Source of the DNA: Isoptericola luteus
GTDB lineage: Bacteria; Actinomycetota; Actinomycetes; Actinomycetales; Cellulomonadaceae
Reading direction: 5' to 3'
NCBI RefSeq assembly: GCF_020297055.1
Contig: NZ_JAIXCQ010000013.1
Location: 1-64,000 of the forward strand
DNA length: 64,000 nt
Shown: in pieces, positions 46,571 to 56,363 of the stretch
How the letters are laid out: each line of letters opens with the position of its first letter
How positions within the stretch are numbered: position 1 is the first letter of the stretch
Program-made: the position numbers and the translations under genes
Notes under the pieces: generated by a model
Databases searched by the model: none
Told to the model about the DNA's origin: nothing
The model's input: only the letters and a program-made list of their open reading frames with translations

Positions 46571-47509
46571 TCAGGCGGCGGGGACAGCACCCAGCAGGGC
46601 GTCGCAGACGTCGACCAGCCAGGCGCGCAGCACCTGGCCCCGCTCCGCGAAGCCCCGCTGGCGGCGCACGTACTCCGCCTTGCCCTCCGGCGTCTCGATG
46701 GCCACGGCCGCCACGCCGTAGGACGAGACGTCGTACGGCGCGGCCGCCATGTCGGTGTACCTGATGTCGCGGGCGAGCTCGAACGCGTCGAGCAGCAGGT
46801 CGCCCGGCACCGCGGGCCCCAGCTTCAAGGCCCACTTGTACAGGTCCATGCCGGCGTGCAGGCAGCCCGGCTGCTCCATCGCGGGCTGGCGCTCGCGGGT
46901 GGGCCGGAGCTGGTTGCGCTCACGGGCCTCGGGCGTGAAGAACCGGAACGCGTCGAAGTGCGAGCAGCCCACCCGGTGCGACTCGACGACGGCGTCCGTC
47001 CCCTCGTGCCCCAGCCGCAGGGGGAGCGGGTGGCGCTGGTCGCGCCCGGCCGCGCGGTCGCGGTAGACCATCGCCCACTCGTGCAGTCCGAAGCACCCGA
47101 ACGTGCCGGGGCGCCCGGCCGTGGCGGCCACGAGCCCCCGCACGAAGCGGACGGTGTCGCCGCGGTCGGCCAGGAACGCCGCGGTGTCGAGCGCGGCGCC
47201 CGTGCCGCCGTCCGGCAGGGCCACGTCGCGGTACCAGCGCCGTCCGGCGTGCTCGGCGGCGCCCACCAGGACGACGCCGGGACCGGGGTGCCAGCGCCGC
47301 AGGTGGCTCACCCGCGTCGGGTAGTAGGTGAACAGGAAGTCCTCGACGGCGTGCTTGTCGCCACGGTCGCGGGCCGCGCGCCAGACGGCGGTGAGGGCGT
47401 CTGCGCGCTCCGCGTGCGCGTCGGCGCGGGGTTCCCACGCGTCGCGGGGCAGCACGACGGCCGGCGCCCCGGAGGGCGTCTGAAGGTCGTCGAGGGTCGT
47501 GGCGCGCAC
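46571..47509 (-). CDS. Protein of the actinobacterial '3-methyladenine DNA glycosylase' family
   Basis: 312 residues. Conserved segments typical of this actinobacterial family include HAVEDFLFTYYPTRVSHLRR, GTFGCFGLHEWAMVYRD, SHFDAFRFFTPEAR and QPGCLHAGMDLYKWALKLGP. It is usually labelled 3-methyladenine DNA glycosylase, but I see no helix-hairpin-helix or other classical glycosylase motif, so the function is a database habit rather than something shown here. GTG at 47509 with TACGCT ending 6 bases upstream, probably leaderless. Confidence 0.7.
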   Translation of the reverse strand: MRATTLDDLQTPSGAPAVVLPRDAWEPRADAHAERADALTAVWRAARDRGDKHAVEDFLFTYYPTRVSHLRRWHPGPGVVLVGAAEHAGRRWYRDVALPDGGTGAALDTAAFLADRGDTVRFVRGLVAATAGRPGTFGCFGLHEWAMVYRDRAAGRDQRHPLPLRLGHEGTDAVVESHRVGCSHFDAFRFFTPEARERNQLRPTRERQPAMEQPGCLHAGMDLYKWALKLGPAVPGDLLLDAFELARDIRYTDMAAAPYDVSSYGVAAVAIETPEGKAEYVRRQRGFAERGQVLRAWLVDVCDALLGAVPAA

Positions 47510-47573
47510 CCCACCAGCGTACGAGCGGGGCGCCCGGCGGCCGCGCGGCCCGGGCAGCACTAGCGTGTGAGAC

Positions 47574-48428
47574 GTGCCGCACCTCCGCCCCTTCCGCCAG
47601 GTCGACGTCTTCGCCTCCGGGCCCCTCACGGGCAACCCGCTGGCGGTGGTGCACGACGCCGACGACCTCACCGACGACCAGATGGCGGCGTTCGCGCGCT
47701 GGACGAACCTCTCGGAGACGACGTTCCTGCTGGCACCCACGGACCCCGCGGCGGACTACCGCGTGCGCATCTGGACGCCGAGCGGCGAGCTGCCGTTCGC
47801 GGGGCACCCCACGCTGGGGTCCGCGCACGCGTGGCTCGAGGCGGGCGGCGTGCCGCAGAGCGCCGACGGGGAGGGCGACGTGCTGCAGGAGTGCGGCGTC
47901 GGCCTCGTGAGCGTGCGCCGCGAGGACGGCGGCCGGCTCGCCTTCGCGGCGCCGCCGCTGATCCGGTCCGGCTCGGTCGGGCCCGAGGATCTGGCGCGCG
48001 TCGCCCGGGCGCTGCGGCTGACGGCAGCCGACGTCGTCGACGCGGCGTGGATCGACAACGGTCCGGGCTGGGTCGGGGCGCGCCTGCGGGACGCCGCCGC
48101 CGTGCTCGCCGTCCGCCCCGACCCGGACGCGCTCGGGGACCTCAAGCTCGGCGTCGTCGGGCCCACGGCGCCGGGCGAGGACGCCGCCGTCGAGGTGCGC
48201 GCGTTCTTCGGCGAGCGTGGCGCCGTCGTCGAGGACCCGGTGACCGGCAGCCTCAACGCCGGGCTCGGCCAGTGGCTCGCCGGGTCCGTCCTACCCACGT
48301 CGTACGTCGCCTCGCAGGGCACCGCGCTGGGCCGGCGTGGCCGCGTCCACGTGCGTCGTGACGCCGACGGCGAGGTGTGGGTGGGCGGCGCCGCGGTGAC
48401 GACGATCCAGGGCACCGTCGCTCTCTAG
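47574..48428 (+). CDS. PhzF family isomerase/epimerase
   Basis: 284 residues, two-fold diaminopimelate-epimerase-like fold. QVDVFASGPLTGNPLAVV at the start, catalytic Glu region WTNLSETTFLL, PFAGHPTLGSAH in the middle and EDPVTGSLNAGLGQWL near residue 222. Substrate unknown. TAGCGT ends 7 bases before the GTG. Convergent with the next gene; the two stops overlap at CTAG. Confidence 0.92.
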   Translation: MPHLRPFRQVDVFASGPLTGNPLAVVHDADDLTDDQMAAFARWTNLSETTFLLAPTDPAADYRVRIWTPSGELPFAGHPTLGSAHAWLEAGGVPQSADGEGDVLQECGVGLVSVRREDGGRLAFAAPPLIRSGSVGPEDLARVARALRLTAADVVDAAWIDNGPGWVGARLRDAAAVLAVRPDPDALGDLKLGVVGPTAPGEDAAVEVRAFFGERGAVVEDPVTGSLNAGLGQWLAGSVLPTSYVASQGTALGRRGRVHVRRDADGEVWVGGAAVTTIQGTVAL

Positions 48429-49651
48429 GTGCGTGAGCCCCGGGACGGCGTGACACGTCGTGCGGCGCCGTCGGCCGTCCACGCCAGCAGCCGTTCCAGC
48501 GGCCCGCGGCCCACGAGGAACCGCCACGCGGTCGCGGCGACGAGCGTGACCACCACCATCAGGGCCAGCGGCCCGTTCGTCGCGGACCCCACCAAATCCC
48601 AGCGCCAGATCGCCACGATCTGCAGGGAGTAGACGGTCAGCGCCATGGACCCGGCGGCGGCCAGCGGCGCGAGCACCCACCGGCCCACCGCGCCCGCGTA
48701 CAGGCACAGGCCCAGCACGGCGACGGCGAACCCGCCCGACGCGACCGCCTCGAACGTCGTGTCGTGGTGCGGGCCGGAGAGCAGCAGGTACGACGACGTC
48801 GGCCAGGCGTCCGACCAGGCGTACGGCTCCGGGACGAGGGCGCTGGAGGTCATCGTGACCCGGTCCTCGATCGCCGTCACCCCGCCGGCGCGAGCGACGA
48901 GCCACTCGGACAGGACCCCACCGACGGCGGTCGCCGTCAGCCCGCCGAGCACCAGGCCCTTGCGCAGCCCGCGCGAGCCCAGGCCGCACCGGCCGATCGC
49001 CATCCCCGCCAGCACGTACGCCATCCAGACCACGGCCGGGTAGTGGCCGGTGAGCAGGAAGTCGGTGGCCGCGCCCGACCCGTCGTGGGGCAGCCGCAGG
49101 CCCGCGCGGGCGAGCACCTCCGGACCCCAGTGCGCGAGCACCGGGCCGACGGCCGCGACCACGACGGCGAGGGCGGCCAGCCGTGGCGGCCGCCAGCGCA
49201 GGAACGGCAGTGCCAGCACGAAGTAGGCGGCGTAGAAGCCGAGGATCAGGGCCACCCGGGTCCCGAGCAGGTCGAGCAGCGCGACCAGCGCCATCAGCAG
49301 CACGGCCCGCACGAGCAGTCGCGTCCGCGCGCGGACGAGGGCCGCGCCGTCGAGCGGGCGCTCCCCGCCGCTGACGATGGCGATCGACACCCCTGCCACC
49401 AGCGCGAAGAGGATCGACGACCGGCCGTGCGCGAGGGACAACCACCCCTCCAGCGTGCCGGGGTCGCCCGAGGTGACCCCGACGTGCGCCGTGAACATGC
49501 CGAGCACCGCGATGCCGCGCGCCACGTCGACGCCCGGCACGCGGCCGGGCCCGCCGGTCAGCCGGTCGACGTGGCGCCGTACCCACCCGCCGTCCGCGGC
49601 CGGTGCGGTGGCGCGGCCCGCAGGCTCGCTGGCAGCGGTGGCGGCACCCAT
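48425..49651 (-). CDS. DUF418/HGSNAT-like membrane acyltransferase
   Basis: 408 residues with about ten hydrophobic segments. The N-terminal RVPGVDVARGIAVLGMFTAH and HGRSSILFALVAGVSIAI are the hallmark of the DUF1624/HGSNAT (heparan-alpha-glucosaminide acetyltransferase-like) and DUF418 families. Probably acylates a surface sugar or exports an acyl group; unproven. ATG at 49651 chosen as the first before the conserved core; CATCAT lies 7 bases upstream. Confidence 0.78.
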   Translation of the reverse strand: MGAATAASEPAGRATAPAADGGWVRRHVDRLTGGPGRVPGVDVARGIAVLGMFTAHVGVTSGDPGTLEGWLSLAHGRSSILFALVAGVSIAIVSGGERPLDGAALVRARTRLLVRAVLLMALVALLDLLGTRVALILGFYAAYFVLALPFLRWRPPRLAALAVVVAAVGPVLAHWGPEVLARAGLRLPHDGSGAATDFLLTGHYPAVVWMAYVLAGMAIGRCGLGSRGLRKGLVLGGLTATAVGGVLSEWLVARAGGVTAIEDRVTMTSSALVPEPYAWSDAWPTSSYLLLSGPHHDTTFEAVASGGFAVAVLGLCLYAGAVGRWVLAPLAAAGSMALTVYSLQIVAIWRWDLVGSATNGPLALMVVVTLVAATAWRFLVGRGPLERLLAWTADGAARRVTPSRGSRT

Positions 49652-49756
49652 GGCGCCGATGATGCCACCGGCACGGCGCCCCACGGGTGAGGCTCGGCGT
49701 CCCGCACCGTGAGAACTGGCCGGTGGCGGCGCGGGCGGGTCACTACGGTAGGCACC

Positions 49757-50662
49757 ATGAGCGACCAGCGCACGGACTCCGAGGGCGCGGCCGAACCGGC
49801 CGGCGCCGACCTCAACGATGCGATCGAGGCACCGAGCACGCACCACACCGTGCCCAGCAAGGAGTCCGAGTCGTACACGCACGGCCACCACGAGTCCGTG
49901 CTGCGCGCCCACCGCAGCCGCACCGCGCAGAACTCCGCGGGCTTCCTGCTGCCGCACCTGCGCGACGACATGTCCCTGCTCGACGTCGGCTGCGGCCCCG
50001 GCACCGTGACCGCGGACCTGGCGCGCATCCTCGCCGGCGGCGAGGTGGTGGGCGTAGACGCGTCGGCCAAGGTGCTCGACGCCGCGCGCCAGCACGCGGA
50101 GGCGCTCGGCAACACCAACGTCCGCTTCGAGCAGGCCGACGTCTACGAGCTCCCGTTCGCCGACGACTCGTTCGACGTCGTGTACGCCCACCAGCTCCTG
50201 CAGCACCTGAGCGACCCGGTCGCGGCGCTGCGCGAGATGCGCCGCGTCGCCCGGCCCGGCGGTCTCGTCGCCCTGCGCGACGCGGACTACGCGGCCATGG
50301 CCTGGTACCCCGAGTCACCCGGCCTGCAGGAGTGGAACACGCTGTACCACGAGGTGACGCACGCGTACGGGTTCGAGCCGGACGCCGGCCGGCGCCTCAT
50401 GTCGTGGGCGATGGAGGCGGGCCTGGACGGGATCGTCCCGTCGGCGTCGTCGTGGTGCTACGCCACCCCGACCGACCGGCAGTGGTGGGGCCAGGTGTGG
50501 GCGGAGCGCTGCGTCGAGTCGAACTTCGCGGTGCAGGCCCAGGAGTCGGGCCTGGCCGACGACGTCGCCCTCGAGCAGCTCGCCCAGGACTGGCTGGCGT
50601 GGGCGCAGGCGCCCGACGGCTGGTTCGCCATCCTGCACGGCGAAGTCCTCGCCCGCGCGTAA
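49757..50662 (+). CDS. Class I SAM-dependent methyltransferase (UbiE/Arsenite-type)
   Basis: 301 residues. SAM-binding motif LLDVGCGPGTVTADLARIL (about 75-93), acidic loop VVGVDASAKVLDAAR, and motif DVVYAHQLLQHLSDPVAAL. N-terminal 40 residues disordered. Substrate unknown. TACGGT ends 7 bases before the ATG, so leaderless. Confidence 0.87.
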   Translation: MSDQRTDSEGAAEPAGADLNDAIEAPSTHHTVPSKESESYTHGHHESVLRAHRSRTAQNSAGFLLPHLRDDMSLLDVGCGPGTVTADLARILAGGEVVGVDASAKVLDAARQHAEALGNTNVRFEQADVYELPFADDSFDVVYAHQLLQHLSDPVAALREMRRVARPGGLVALRDADYAAMAWYPESPGLQEWNTLYHEVTHAYGFEPDAGRRLMSWAMEAGLDGIVPSASSWCYATPTDRQWWGQVWAERCVESNFAVQAQESGLADDVALEQLAQDWLAWAQAPDGWFAILHGEVLARA

Positions 50663-50671
50663 CCTGAACCC

Positions 50672-51454
50672 GTGCGCATCGCGAGATTCACCACCGGAGA
50701 CGACCCCCGTTTCGCCCTGGTCCAGCAGGAGGGCGACCGCACCTTCCTCGCCGTGCTGGGCGGCGACCCGCTCTCCATGCCGGCCATGCCGACGGGCGAG
50801 CGGGTCGAGCTCGGCGACGGCGTGCGGCTGCTCGCCCCGGTGATCCCACGCTCCAAGATCGTGGCGGTCGGCAAGAACTACGCCGACCACGCCAAGGAGA
50901 TGGGCGGCGAGGTCCCCGCCAACCCGCTGCTGTTCTTCAAGCCGAACACCGCCGTCGTCGGCCCGGATGACCCGATCGTCCTGCCGGAGTTCACCCGCGA
51001 GGTGAGCTATGAGGCCGAGCTCGCCGTCGTCATCTCCAAGGTGTGCAAGGACGTCGAGCCGGAGCACGTGAGGTCGTACGTGCTGGGCTACACCGTCGCC
51101 AACGACGTCACCGCGCGCGACGCGCAGCGCACGGACGGGCAGTGGGCGCGCGCCAAGGGTTTCGACACCTCGTGCCCGCTGGGCCCGTGGATCGACACGG
51201 ACCTCGACCCGGAGGACGTCGGCGTCCGTAGCTACGTCAACGGCGTGCTCAAGCAGGACGGCCGCACCGCCGACATGGTCTTCGACGTGCCGTTCCTCGT
51301 GTCCTACATCAGCCGGGCGATGACCCTGCTGCCGGGCGACGTCATCCTCACCGGCACGCCCGCCGGCGTCGGCCGCATCGAGCACGGCGACCGCGTCGAG
51401 GTCGAGGTCGAGGGCCTCGGCACGCTGGCCAACCCCGTCTTCCGCCGCGACTGA
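50672..51454 (+). CDS. Fumarylacetoacetate hydrolase family protein
   Basis: 260 residues of the FAH C-terminal fold. KIVAVGKNYADHAKEMGG and LFFKPNTAVVGPDDPI, metal ligands in EVSYEAELAVVISK, and DVILTGTPAGVGRIEHGD. Typical of 2-hydroxyhepta-2,4-diene-dioate isomerase or acylpyruvase-like enzymes; many are oxaloacetate tautomerases/decarboxylases. TAACCT ends 6 bases before the GTG. Followed 1 base later by the Nudix gene. Confidence 0.9.
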   Translation: MRIARFTTGDDPRFALVQQEGDRTFLAVLGGDPLSMPAMPTGERVELGDGVRLLAPVIPRSKIVAVGKNYADHAKEMGGEVPANPLLFFKPNTAVVGPDDPIVLPEFTREVSYEAELAVVISKVCKDVEPEHVRSYVLGYTVANDVTARDAQRTDGQWARAKGFDTSCPLGPWIDTDLDPEDVGVRSYVNGVLKQDGRTADMVFDVPFLVSYISRAMTLLPGDVILTGTPAGVGRIEHGDRVEVEVEGLGTLANPVFRRD

Positions 51455-51455
51455 G

Positions 51456-52004
51456 GTGCCCCCGCTGCACGACGACGCGCTCGCCGTCCTGCGGGCGACC
51501 TCACCGGCGACGCCGTACCAGCGCGCGCTGCGGGACCGTTTCGTCGCCCACCTGGCGGACCACCCCGACGGCGTGCTGCGCACGTGCCGGCCGGACCACC
51601 TCACGGCGTCGACCGTCGTGCTGTCCGCCGACGGCGAGCAGGTGCTGCTGACCCTGCACGCCAAGGCGCGGCAGTGGTTCCAGCTCGGCGGGCACGTCGA
51701 GCCCGGCGACCCGTCGCTGGCCGCCGCCGCGCTGCGCGAGGCCGCCGAGGAGTCGGGGCTGGCCACCCGCGAACTGGCGCTCGACCCGGTCCCGGTGCAC
51801 CTCGACGAGCACGCGGTGCCGTTCTGCGGCGCCGACGGCGAGGCGCACCACCTGGACGTGCGGTTCGTCGCGGTCGCCGCGCCGGGCGCGCAGCACGCGG
51901 TGAGCGAGGAGTCCCTCGACGTGCGGTGGTGGCCGACGGGCGCCCTGCCGAACCCCGACCTGACGGAGCCGGTCGCGCTCGCCGTGGCGCGCGTGCGGGG
52001 CTGA
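51456..52004 (+). CDS. Nudix hydrolase
   Basis: 182 residues. Nudix box GGHVEPGDPSLAAAALREAA-EESGL (about 74-98) is complete with the REXXEE core. Hydrolyses a nucleoside diphosphate derivative; substrate unknown. GTG start 1 base after the FAH stop, so co-transcribed. Confidence 0.9.
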   Translation: MPPLHDDALAVLRATSPATPYQRALRDRFVAHLADHPDGVLRTCRPDHLTASTVVLSADGEQVLLTLHAKARQWFQLGGHVEPGDPSLAAAALREAAEESGLATRELALDPVPVHLDEHAVPFCGADGEAHHLDVRFVAVAAPGAQHAVSEESLDVRWWPTGALPNPDLTEPVALAVARVRG

Positions 52005-52089
52005 CGCCGGGGGACTCGTCTTCCGACGCCGGGCCGGTTCCCGGCGTCGAACGGCCCGCGCCGAGCGGCCCTCGACTCTCGGCGTGCGG

Positions 52090-52791
52090 TCAGCGGTAGT
52101 GGTCCTCGTCGATCGTCGCCAGGCGCGAGGGATGCACCTGGTCGCCCAGGCCGTAGAACTTCTGGAAGCTCATGACCAGTGGGCGCCACCGGTCCGGGTC
52201 GATGCGGTCCCGGTGGCCCGCGAGCCGGATCGCGGGGTCGACCCACACGCGCGTCACCTCCGCCTCGACGTTGAGCTGGCGGGCGGCGTCGACGTCGTCC
52301 CCCGGGCGGGCGCCGAGCGGACGCACCTGGCGGACCACCGCCTCCAGGTGCACCTGGCACTCGGCGACGCGCTGCGGACGGACGGTCGCCGACTCCAGCG
52401 GTGTCACGCTGGCGGCGGCGAACTTGTCGGGCGTGAAGACGTAGCCCGCGCGGGCCTTCCACGGTGAGACGTCGGACCGGCCGGTGGTCAGGGCAAGCCG
52501 GTCGACGTGGGTCACGACGGCCGGCGACGCCAGGTTGAGCACGAGCTCCGGTCGCCGGCGCAGGTTGTGCGCCGTGTGGCTGCGCGCGCCGATGCCGAGC
52601 ACGGCGTGGTGCCCGAGCCAGAACACGGACGACATCGGCATGAGGTTCGTCGAGCCGTCGTCGTTGGTGGAGCTGAGCAGCACGACGGGTGTGCCGAAGT
52701 AGAGGATCGCGGGGTCGACGGCGACGTGCCCCGCCGGGTGCTGCGTCGCGTGCTCGGTCGCGTGCTCGGTGCCGTTCGAGGTGCTGGTCAT
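52090..52791 (-). CDS. Flavin reductase-like (FMN-binding split barrel) protein
   Basis: 233 residues. The split-barrel core (about 28-190) includes [40 protein letters not shown] and [11 protein letters not shown], as in flavin reductase domain proteins of the NADH:FMN group. Binds FMN; partner unknown. The N-terminus has a His-rich stretch ([10 protein letters not shown]) coded by a 12-bp duplication. TAGCGT ends 7 bases before the ATG, so leaderless. Divergent from gltX. Confidence 0.82.
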   Translation of the reverse strand: MTSTSNGTEHATEHATQHPAGHVAVDPAILYFGTPVVLLSSTNDDGSTNLMPMSSVFWLGHHAVLGIGARSHTAHNLRRRPELVLNLASPAVVTHVDRLALTTGRSDVSPWKARAGYVFTPDKFAAASVTPLESATVRPQRVAECQVHLEAVVRQVRPLGARPGDDVDAARQLNVEAEVTRVWVDPAIRLAGHRDRIDPDRWRPLVMSFQKFYGLGDQVHPSRLATIDEDHYR

Positions 52792-52896
52792 GCGCTCGAC
52801 GCTAGGACGGGGGCGCGGGCGGCGTCCGGCGGGAATCGGACGCGGCGTCGTCCACCCCGACGACGGCGGGTGGTGCGGGCCAACTACGCTGGTGCC

Positions 52897-54318
52897 GTGA
52901 TCCCCGCTGCAGGCTCTTCCGACGTCCGTGTCCGCTTCGCCCCGTCCCCGACGGGCATGTTCCACGTGGGCGGCGCCCGCTCGGCGCTGTTCAACTGGGC
53001 GGTGGCCAAGAACCAGGGCGGCACGTTCGTGCTGCGCATCGAGGACACCGACGCCGCGCGCAACAAGCCGGAGTGGACCGACGGCATCCTGTCGGCGCTC
53101 GCGGCCCTCGGCATGCACGCCGAGGACCCCACGTTCGAGGGCCCGTACTTCCAGTCGCAGAACGTCGCCAAGCACCGCGAGGCGACCGCGACGCTGCTCG
53201 ACGCCGGCCGCGCCTACTACTGCGACTGCACCCGCGACGACGTCGCCGCCCGCACAGGCAACCCCCAGTCGGGCTACGACGGCTTCTGTCGCGACCGCGG
53301 CCTGACGTACGAGGCCGGGCGCGCGCTGCGCTTCCGCACCCCGGACGAGGGCGAGACGCACGTCGTCGACCTGATCCGCGGGAACCCGTCGTTCCCGAAC
53401 TCGGCGCTCGAGGACTTCATCGTCGCGCGTGGCGACGGCTCGCCCGTCTTCCTGCTCGCGAACGTCGTCGACGACCTCGACGAAGGCATCACGCACGTCA
53501 TCCGCGGCGAGGAGCACCTGTCGAACACGCCCAAGCAGCAGCTGCTGTGGGAGGCGCTCGGGGCCACGCCGCCGGTCTGGGCGCACCTGCCCGTGATCGT
53601 CAACGAGAAGCGCCAGAAGCTGTCCAAGCGCCGCGACAAGGTGGCGCTCGAGGACTACCTCGCCGAGGGCTACCTGCCCGACGCGATGGTCAACTACCTC
53701 ATGCTGCTCGGCTGGGCGCCGGGGAACGACGAGGAGATCCTGCCCTTCGAGGAGCTCGTCGAGCGGTTCCGCGTGGAGGACGTCAACAGCGCGTCGGCGT
53801 TCTTCGACGTCAAGAAGCTGGCGTCGTTCAACGGCGAGTACATCCGCAAGATGAGCGTCGCCGCGTTCAGCGCGGCCGTCGACCCGTGGCTGCACGCCCC
53901 GCGTGCGCCCTGGACTGAGGAGCAGTTCGATGCCGCCGCGTTCGCCGCCGTCGCGCCGCTGGCCCAGTCCCGGGTCGCGCTGCTCAGCGACATCACGGAC
54001 AACGTGGACTTCCTGTTCCTCGACGAGCCCGCCACCGACGAGCGGTCCTGGGCGAAGGCGATGAAGGAGGGGGCCGCGGAACTGCTCACGGACGTCCGGG
54101 CGGCGCTCGCGACGCTCGAGCCGTGGGCGGCCGAGCCGCTCAAGGACACCGTCGCCGCGGTGGGGGAGAAGCACGGCCTCAAGCTCGGCAAGGCGCAGGC
54201 CCCGGTCCGCGTCGCCGTCACCGGCCGCACCGTCGGCCTGCCCCTCTTCGAGTCCCTCGAGGTGCTGGGCCGCGAGCGCACCCTCGCCCGGGTCGACGCG
54301 GCGATCGCGAAGCTGTGA
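52897..54318 (+). CDS. gltX: Glutamyl-tRNA synthetase
   Basis: 473 residues, class I synthetase. HIGH-type motif [19 protein letters not shown] near the N-terminus and KMSKS-type motif [14 protein letters not shown] around residue 240. A discriminating or non-discriminating enzyme; GatCAB encoded at 1.9-5.2 kb would handle Glu-tRNA(Gln). TACGCT ends 6 bases before the GTG, so leaderless. The stop overlaps the HAD gene start (GTGA). Confidence 0.95.
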   Translation: MIPAAGSSDVRVRFAPSPTGMFHVGGARSALFNWAVAKNQGGTFVLRIEDTDAARNKPEWTDGILSALAALGMHAEDPTFEGPYFQSQNVAKHREATATLLDAGRAYYCDCTRDDVAARTGNPQSGYDGFCRDRGLTYEAGRALRFRTPDEGETHVVDLIRGNPSFPNSALEDFIVARGDGSPVFLLANVVDDLDEGITHVIRGEEHLSNTPKQQLLWEALGATPPVWAHLPVIVNEKRQKLSKRRDKVALEDYLAEGYLPDAMVNYLMLLGWAPGNDEEILPFEELVERFRVEDVNSASAFFDVKKLASFNGEYIRKMSVAAFSAAVDPWLHAPRAPWTEEQFDAAAFAAVAPLAQSRVALLSDITDNVDFLFLDEPATDERSWAKAMKEGAAELLTDVRAALATLEPWAAEPLKDTVAAVGEKHGLKLGKAQAPVRVAVTGRTVGLPLFESLEVLGRERTLARVDAAIAKL

Positions 54319-55064
54319 GCGGCCGGGGAACCGTCGACGGGGTCCTGCTCGACGTCGACGACACGCTCGTCGACACCAAGGGCGCGTTCGCCAAGGCGCT
54401 CACCGCCGTCGCGGTGGAGTACCTGCCGCACGTGCCGGCCGACCGGTACCCGGAGCTGCTCGACCACTGGCGCTCCGACCCGGGCGGGCACTACCAGCGG
54501 TACACGCGCGGGGAGACGGACCACCTGACGCAGCGGCGGCTGCGCGCGGACCTGCTGCACCGCACGTTCGGAGGCGGCGAGGTCACGGAGGCGTCGTTCG
54601 GGGCCTGGGACACGCTCTTCTGGGGCACGTTCGAGCGCTCGTGGTCGGCGTTCGACGACGCGCTGCCGGCCCTGGTCGCCCTGCGTGCGGCCGGTGTCGC
54701 GGTGGGGGTCGTGACGAACGCCGCGACCGAGCTCCAGGAGCGCAAGCTGCGTGCCGCGGGACTCTTCGAGGGGCTGCCGGTTCTCGTGGGCGTCGACACG
54801 CTCGGGTACGGCAAGCCGCACCCGGACGTGTTCCGCACCGGAGCCGAGAAGCTGGGCACCGACCCGGCCCGCACCGCGTACGTGGGCGACGAGCCGACCG
54901 TCGACGCCCGCGCCGCGCACGACGCCGGCCTCGTCGGGGTGTGGCTCGACCGCCCGGGCGCGCGGCGCGGCAGCGAGCACGACGTGGACGTCGCGGCCAT
55001 GCGCTCCGCGGGGATCGCCGTCGTGCCCGGGCTGGCGGACCTGCCGGCGGCCCTCGCCCTCTGA
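54315..55064 (+). CDS. HAD family hydrolase
   Basis: 249 residues. Motif [16 protein letters not shown] (nucleophile Asp), motif [14 protein letters not shown], motif [13 protein letters not shown] and [16 protein letters not shown]. Cap domain between. Phosphatase of unknown substrate, phosphoglycolate-phosphatase-like. GTGA overlap with gltX. Confidence 0.9.
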   Translation: MSGRGTVDGVLLDVDDTLVDTKGAFAKALTAVAVEYLPHVPADRYPELLDHWRSDPGGHYQRYTRGETDHLTQRRLRADLLHRTFGGGEVTEASFGAWDTLFWGTFERSWSAFDDALPALVALRAAGVAVGVVTNAATELQERKLRAAGLFEGLPVLVGVDTLGYGKPHPDVFRTGAEKLGTDPARTAYVGDEPTVDARAAHDAGLVGVWLDRPGARRGSEHDVDVAAMRSAGIAVVPGLADLPAALAL

Positions 55065-55078
55065 GCGGTCAGACCCTC

Positions 55079-55130
55079 CGAGCTGTCAGGTCCACGTGCA
55101 CGTTCCGGTGCACGTGGACCTGACAACTCG
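55079..55130. repeat. Hairpin repeat element, copy 1
   Basis: Nearly perfect palindrome: 18-bp perfect stem (55084-55101 with 55108-55125), 6-base loop, extended by CGAG/CTCG (55079-55082 with 55127-55130) past one mismatch. Sits between two convergent genes and can act as a bidirectional terminator. The TTGTCAGG/CCTGACAA ends recur at 57274-57381. Confidence 0.9.
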
Positions 55131-55142
55131 TGCGGTGCGCGC

Positions 55143-56294
55143 TCAGGGGGTGAGCACGAGGACGGCGACCAGCGACGTCGCCGTCACGACGACGGCGGAC
55201 GCCGCCCCGAGCAGCAGCGGGCGCCGTCCGGTGCGGGCGAGCCGCGGCACGTCGACGCCGAGGCCCAGCGCGAACATCGCCGCGACGAACAGGGCGGTCG
55301 TGACGTGGGCCGCCACGTCGAGCGCCGGGTCGGGCACGACGCCGAGGCTGCGCACCATGACGGCGGCGAGGAAGCCCAGGACGAACCCGGGCACGGGCAG
55401 GGTGCGTCGGCGGTGCCCGCCGCCAGCCCTGGCTCCCGCCTGGGCACGGGCGTCTGATGCCGCCGCCGCCGCCCGCCGCGCCAGCACCGCGCTCGTGCCC
55501 GCCACCAGCGGGGCGAGCAGCACCACGCGCGCGAGCTTGGCCACGGTCGCGGTGGCGAGGGCCGCGGTGGACACCGTCCCCGCTGCCGCGACCACCTGCG
55601 CGACCTCCTGGACGCTCGCGCCCAACCACAGGCCGGCCTGGTGGTCGTCGAGGCCGAGCCGCTCGGCCAGCCAGGGCAGCACGAACACGGCCGCCGTCCC
55701 GTAGAGGGTGACGAGCGCGAGCGCGGCCGCGACGTCGTCCCGCAGGCCGCTGCGCGGCGGGGCGCCGCCGTTCCGCGTCACGGGGGTCCGCTCGAGCACG
55801 CCCGTCATCGCGGACACGGCGGCCGCGCCGCAGACGGAGAAGCCGGTGGCCACGAGCAGCGACGTCGCGCGCGGCACCCGCAGCACTCGCCCGAGCGCGA
55901 GCGTCGCGGCGAACGTCGTCGCGACGGTCACCAGGACGACGCCGATGCCCCGCCAGCCGAGGTCCAGCACGTCCGGGAGGGAGAGCTGGAGCCCGAGCAG
56001 CACCACCCCGGCGCGCAGCACGTGGCGCGCCACCCAGGCGACGCCGGGCGCGGTGCGGTCGGTGAACCGCCGCGCTCCCGCCCGGCGCGAGCTGCCGAGC
56101 GCTGACCCCGCCACGGCTCCCGCCAGCAGCGCGAGGACCAGCGGGGAGACGACGGTGACGCCCGCCGCCGAGAGCCACGCGCCGCCGAGCAGGAGGGCGG
56201 CGGCCGCGGTGCCGGCGAGCACGACGCCCGGCAGGGCGCGGGCCGGTGCCCGGGTCGCGGCCGCCGTCGGCCGCGGGGCGAGGGTCTCGGTCAC
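55143..56294 (-). CDS. YeiH/UPF0324 family membrane transporter (putative sulfate exporter)
   Basis: 383 residues, ten to eleven hydrophobic segments. GVVLLGLQLSLPDVLDLG, TGFSVCGAAAVSAM and LWLGASVQEVAQVVAAAG mark the YeiH family. GTG at 56294 has GAGGGTGG upstream. Divergent from a LysR-type regulator that resembles YeiE, so the pair probably handles sulfite/sulfate or a related anion. Confidence 0.9.
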   Translation of the reverse strand: MTETLAPRPTAAATRAPARALPGVVLAGTAAAALLLGGAWLSAAGVTVVSPLVLALLAGAVAGSALGSSRRAGARRFTDRTAPGVAWVARHVLRAGVVLLGLQLSLPDVLDLGWRGIGVVLVTVATTFAATLALGRVLRVPRATSLLVATGFSVCGAAAVSAMTGVLERTPVTRNGGAPPRSGLRDDVAAALALVTLYGTAAVFVLPWLAERLGLDDHQAGLWLGASVQEVAQVVAAAGTVSTAALATATVAKLARVVLLAPLVAGTSAVLARRAAAAASDARAQAGARAGGGHRRRTLPVPGFVLGFLAAVMVRSLGVVPDPALDVAAHVTTALFVAAMFALGLGVDVPRLARTGRRPLLLGAASAVVVTATSLVAVLVLTP

Positions 56295-56363
56295 GTGCCC
56301 ACCCTCGCGTGCGCGGGTGGCCGTCAGAAGGCCCAGTCTCCGATCGATCCATAGACTCCCGCT

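Noticed and set aside
55079-55130. Insertion sequence terminal repeats
   Set aside because: The palindrome is a single hairpin with a 6-base loop; no transposase or target duplication is present.
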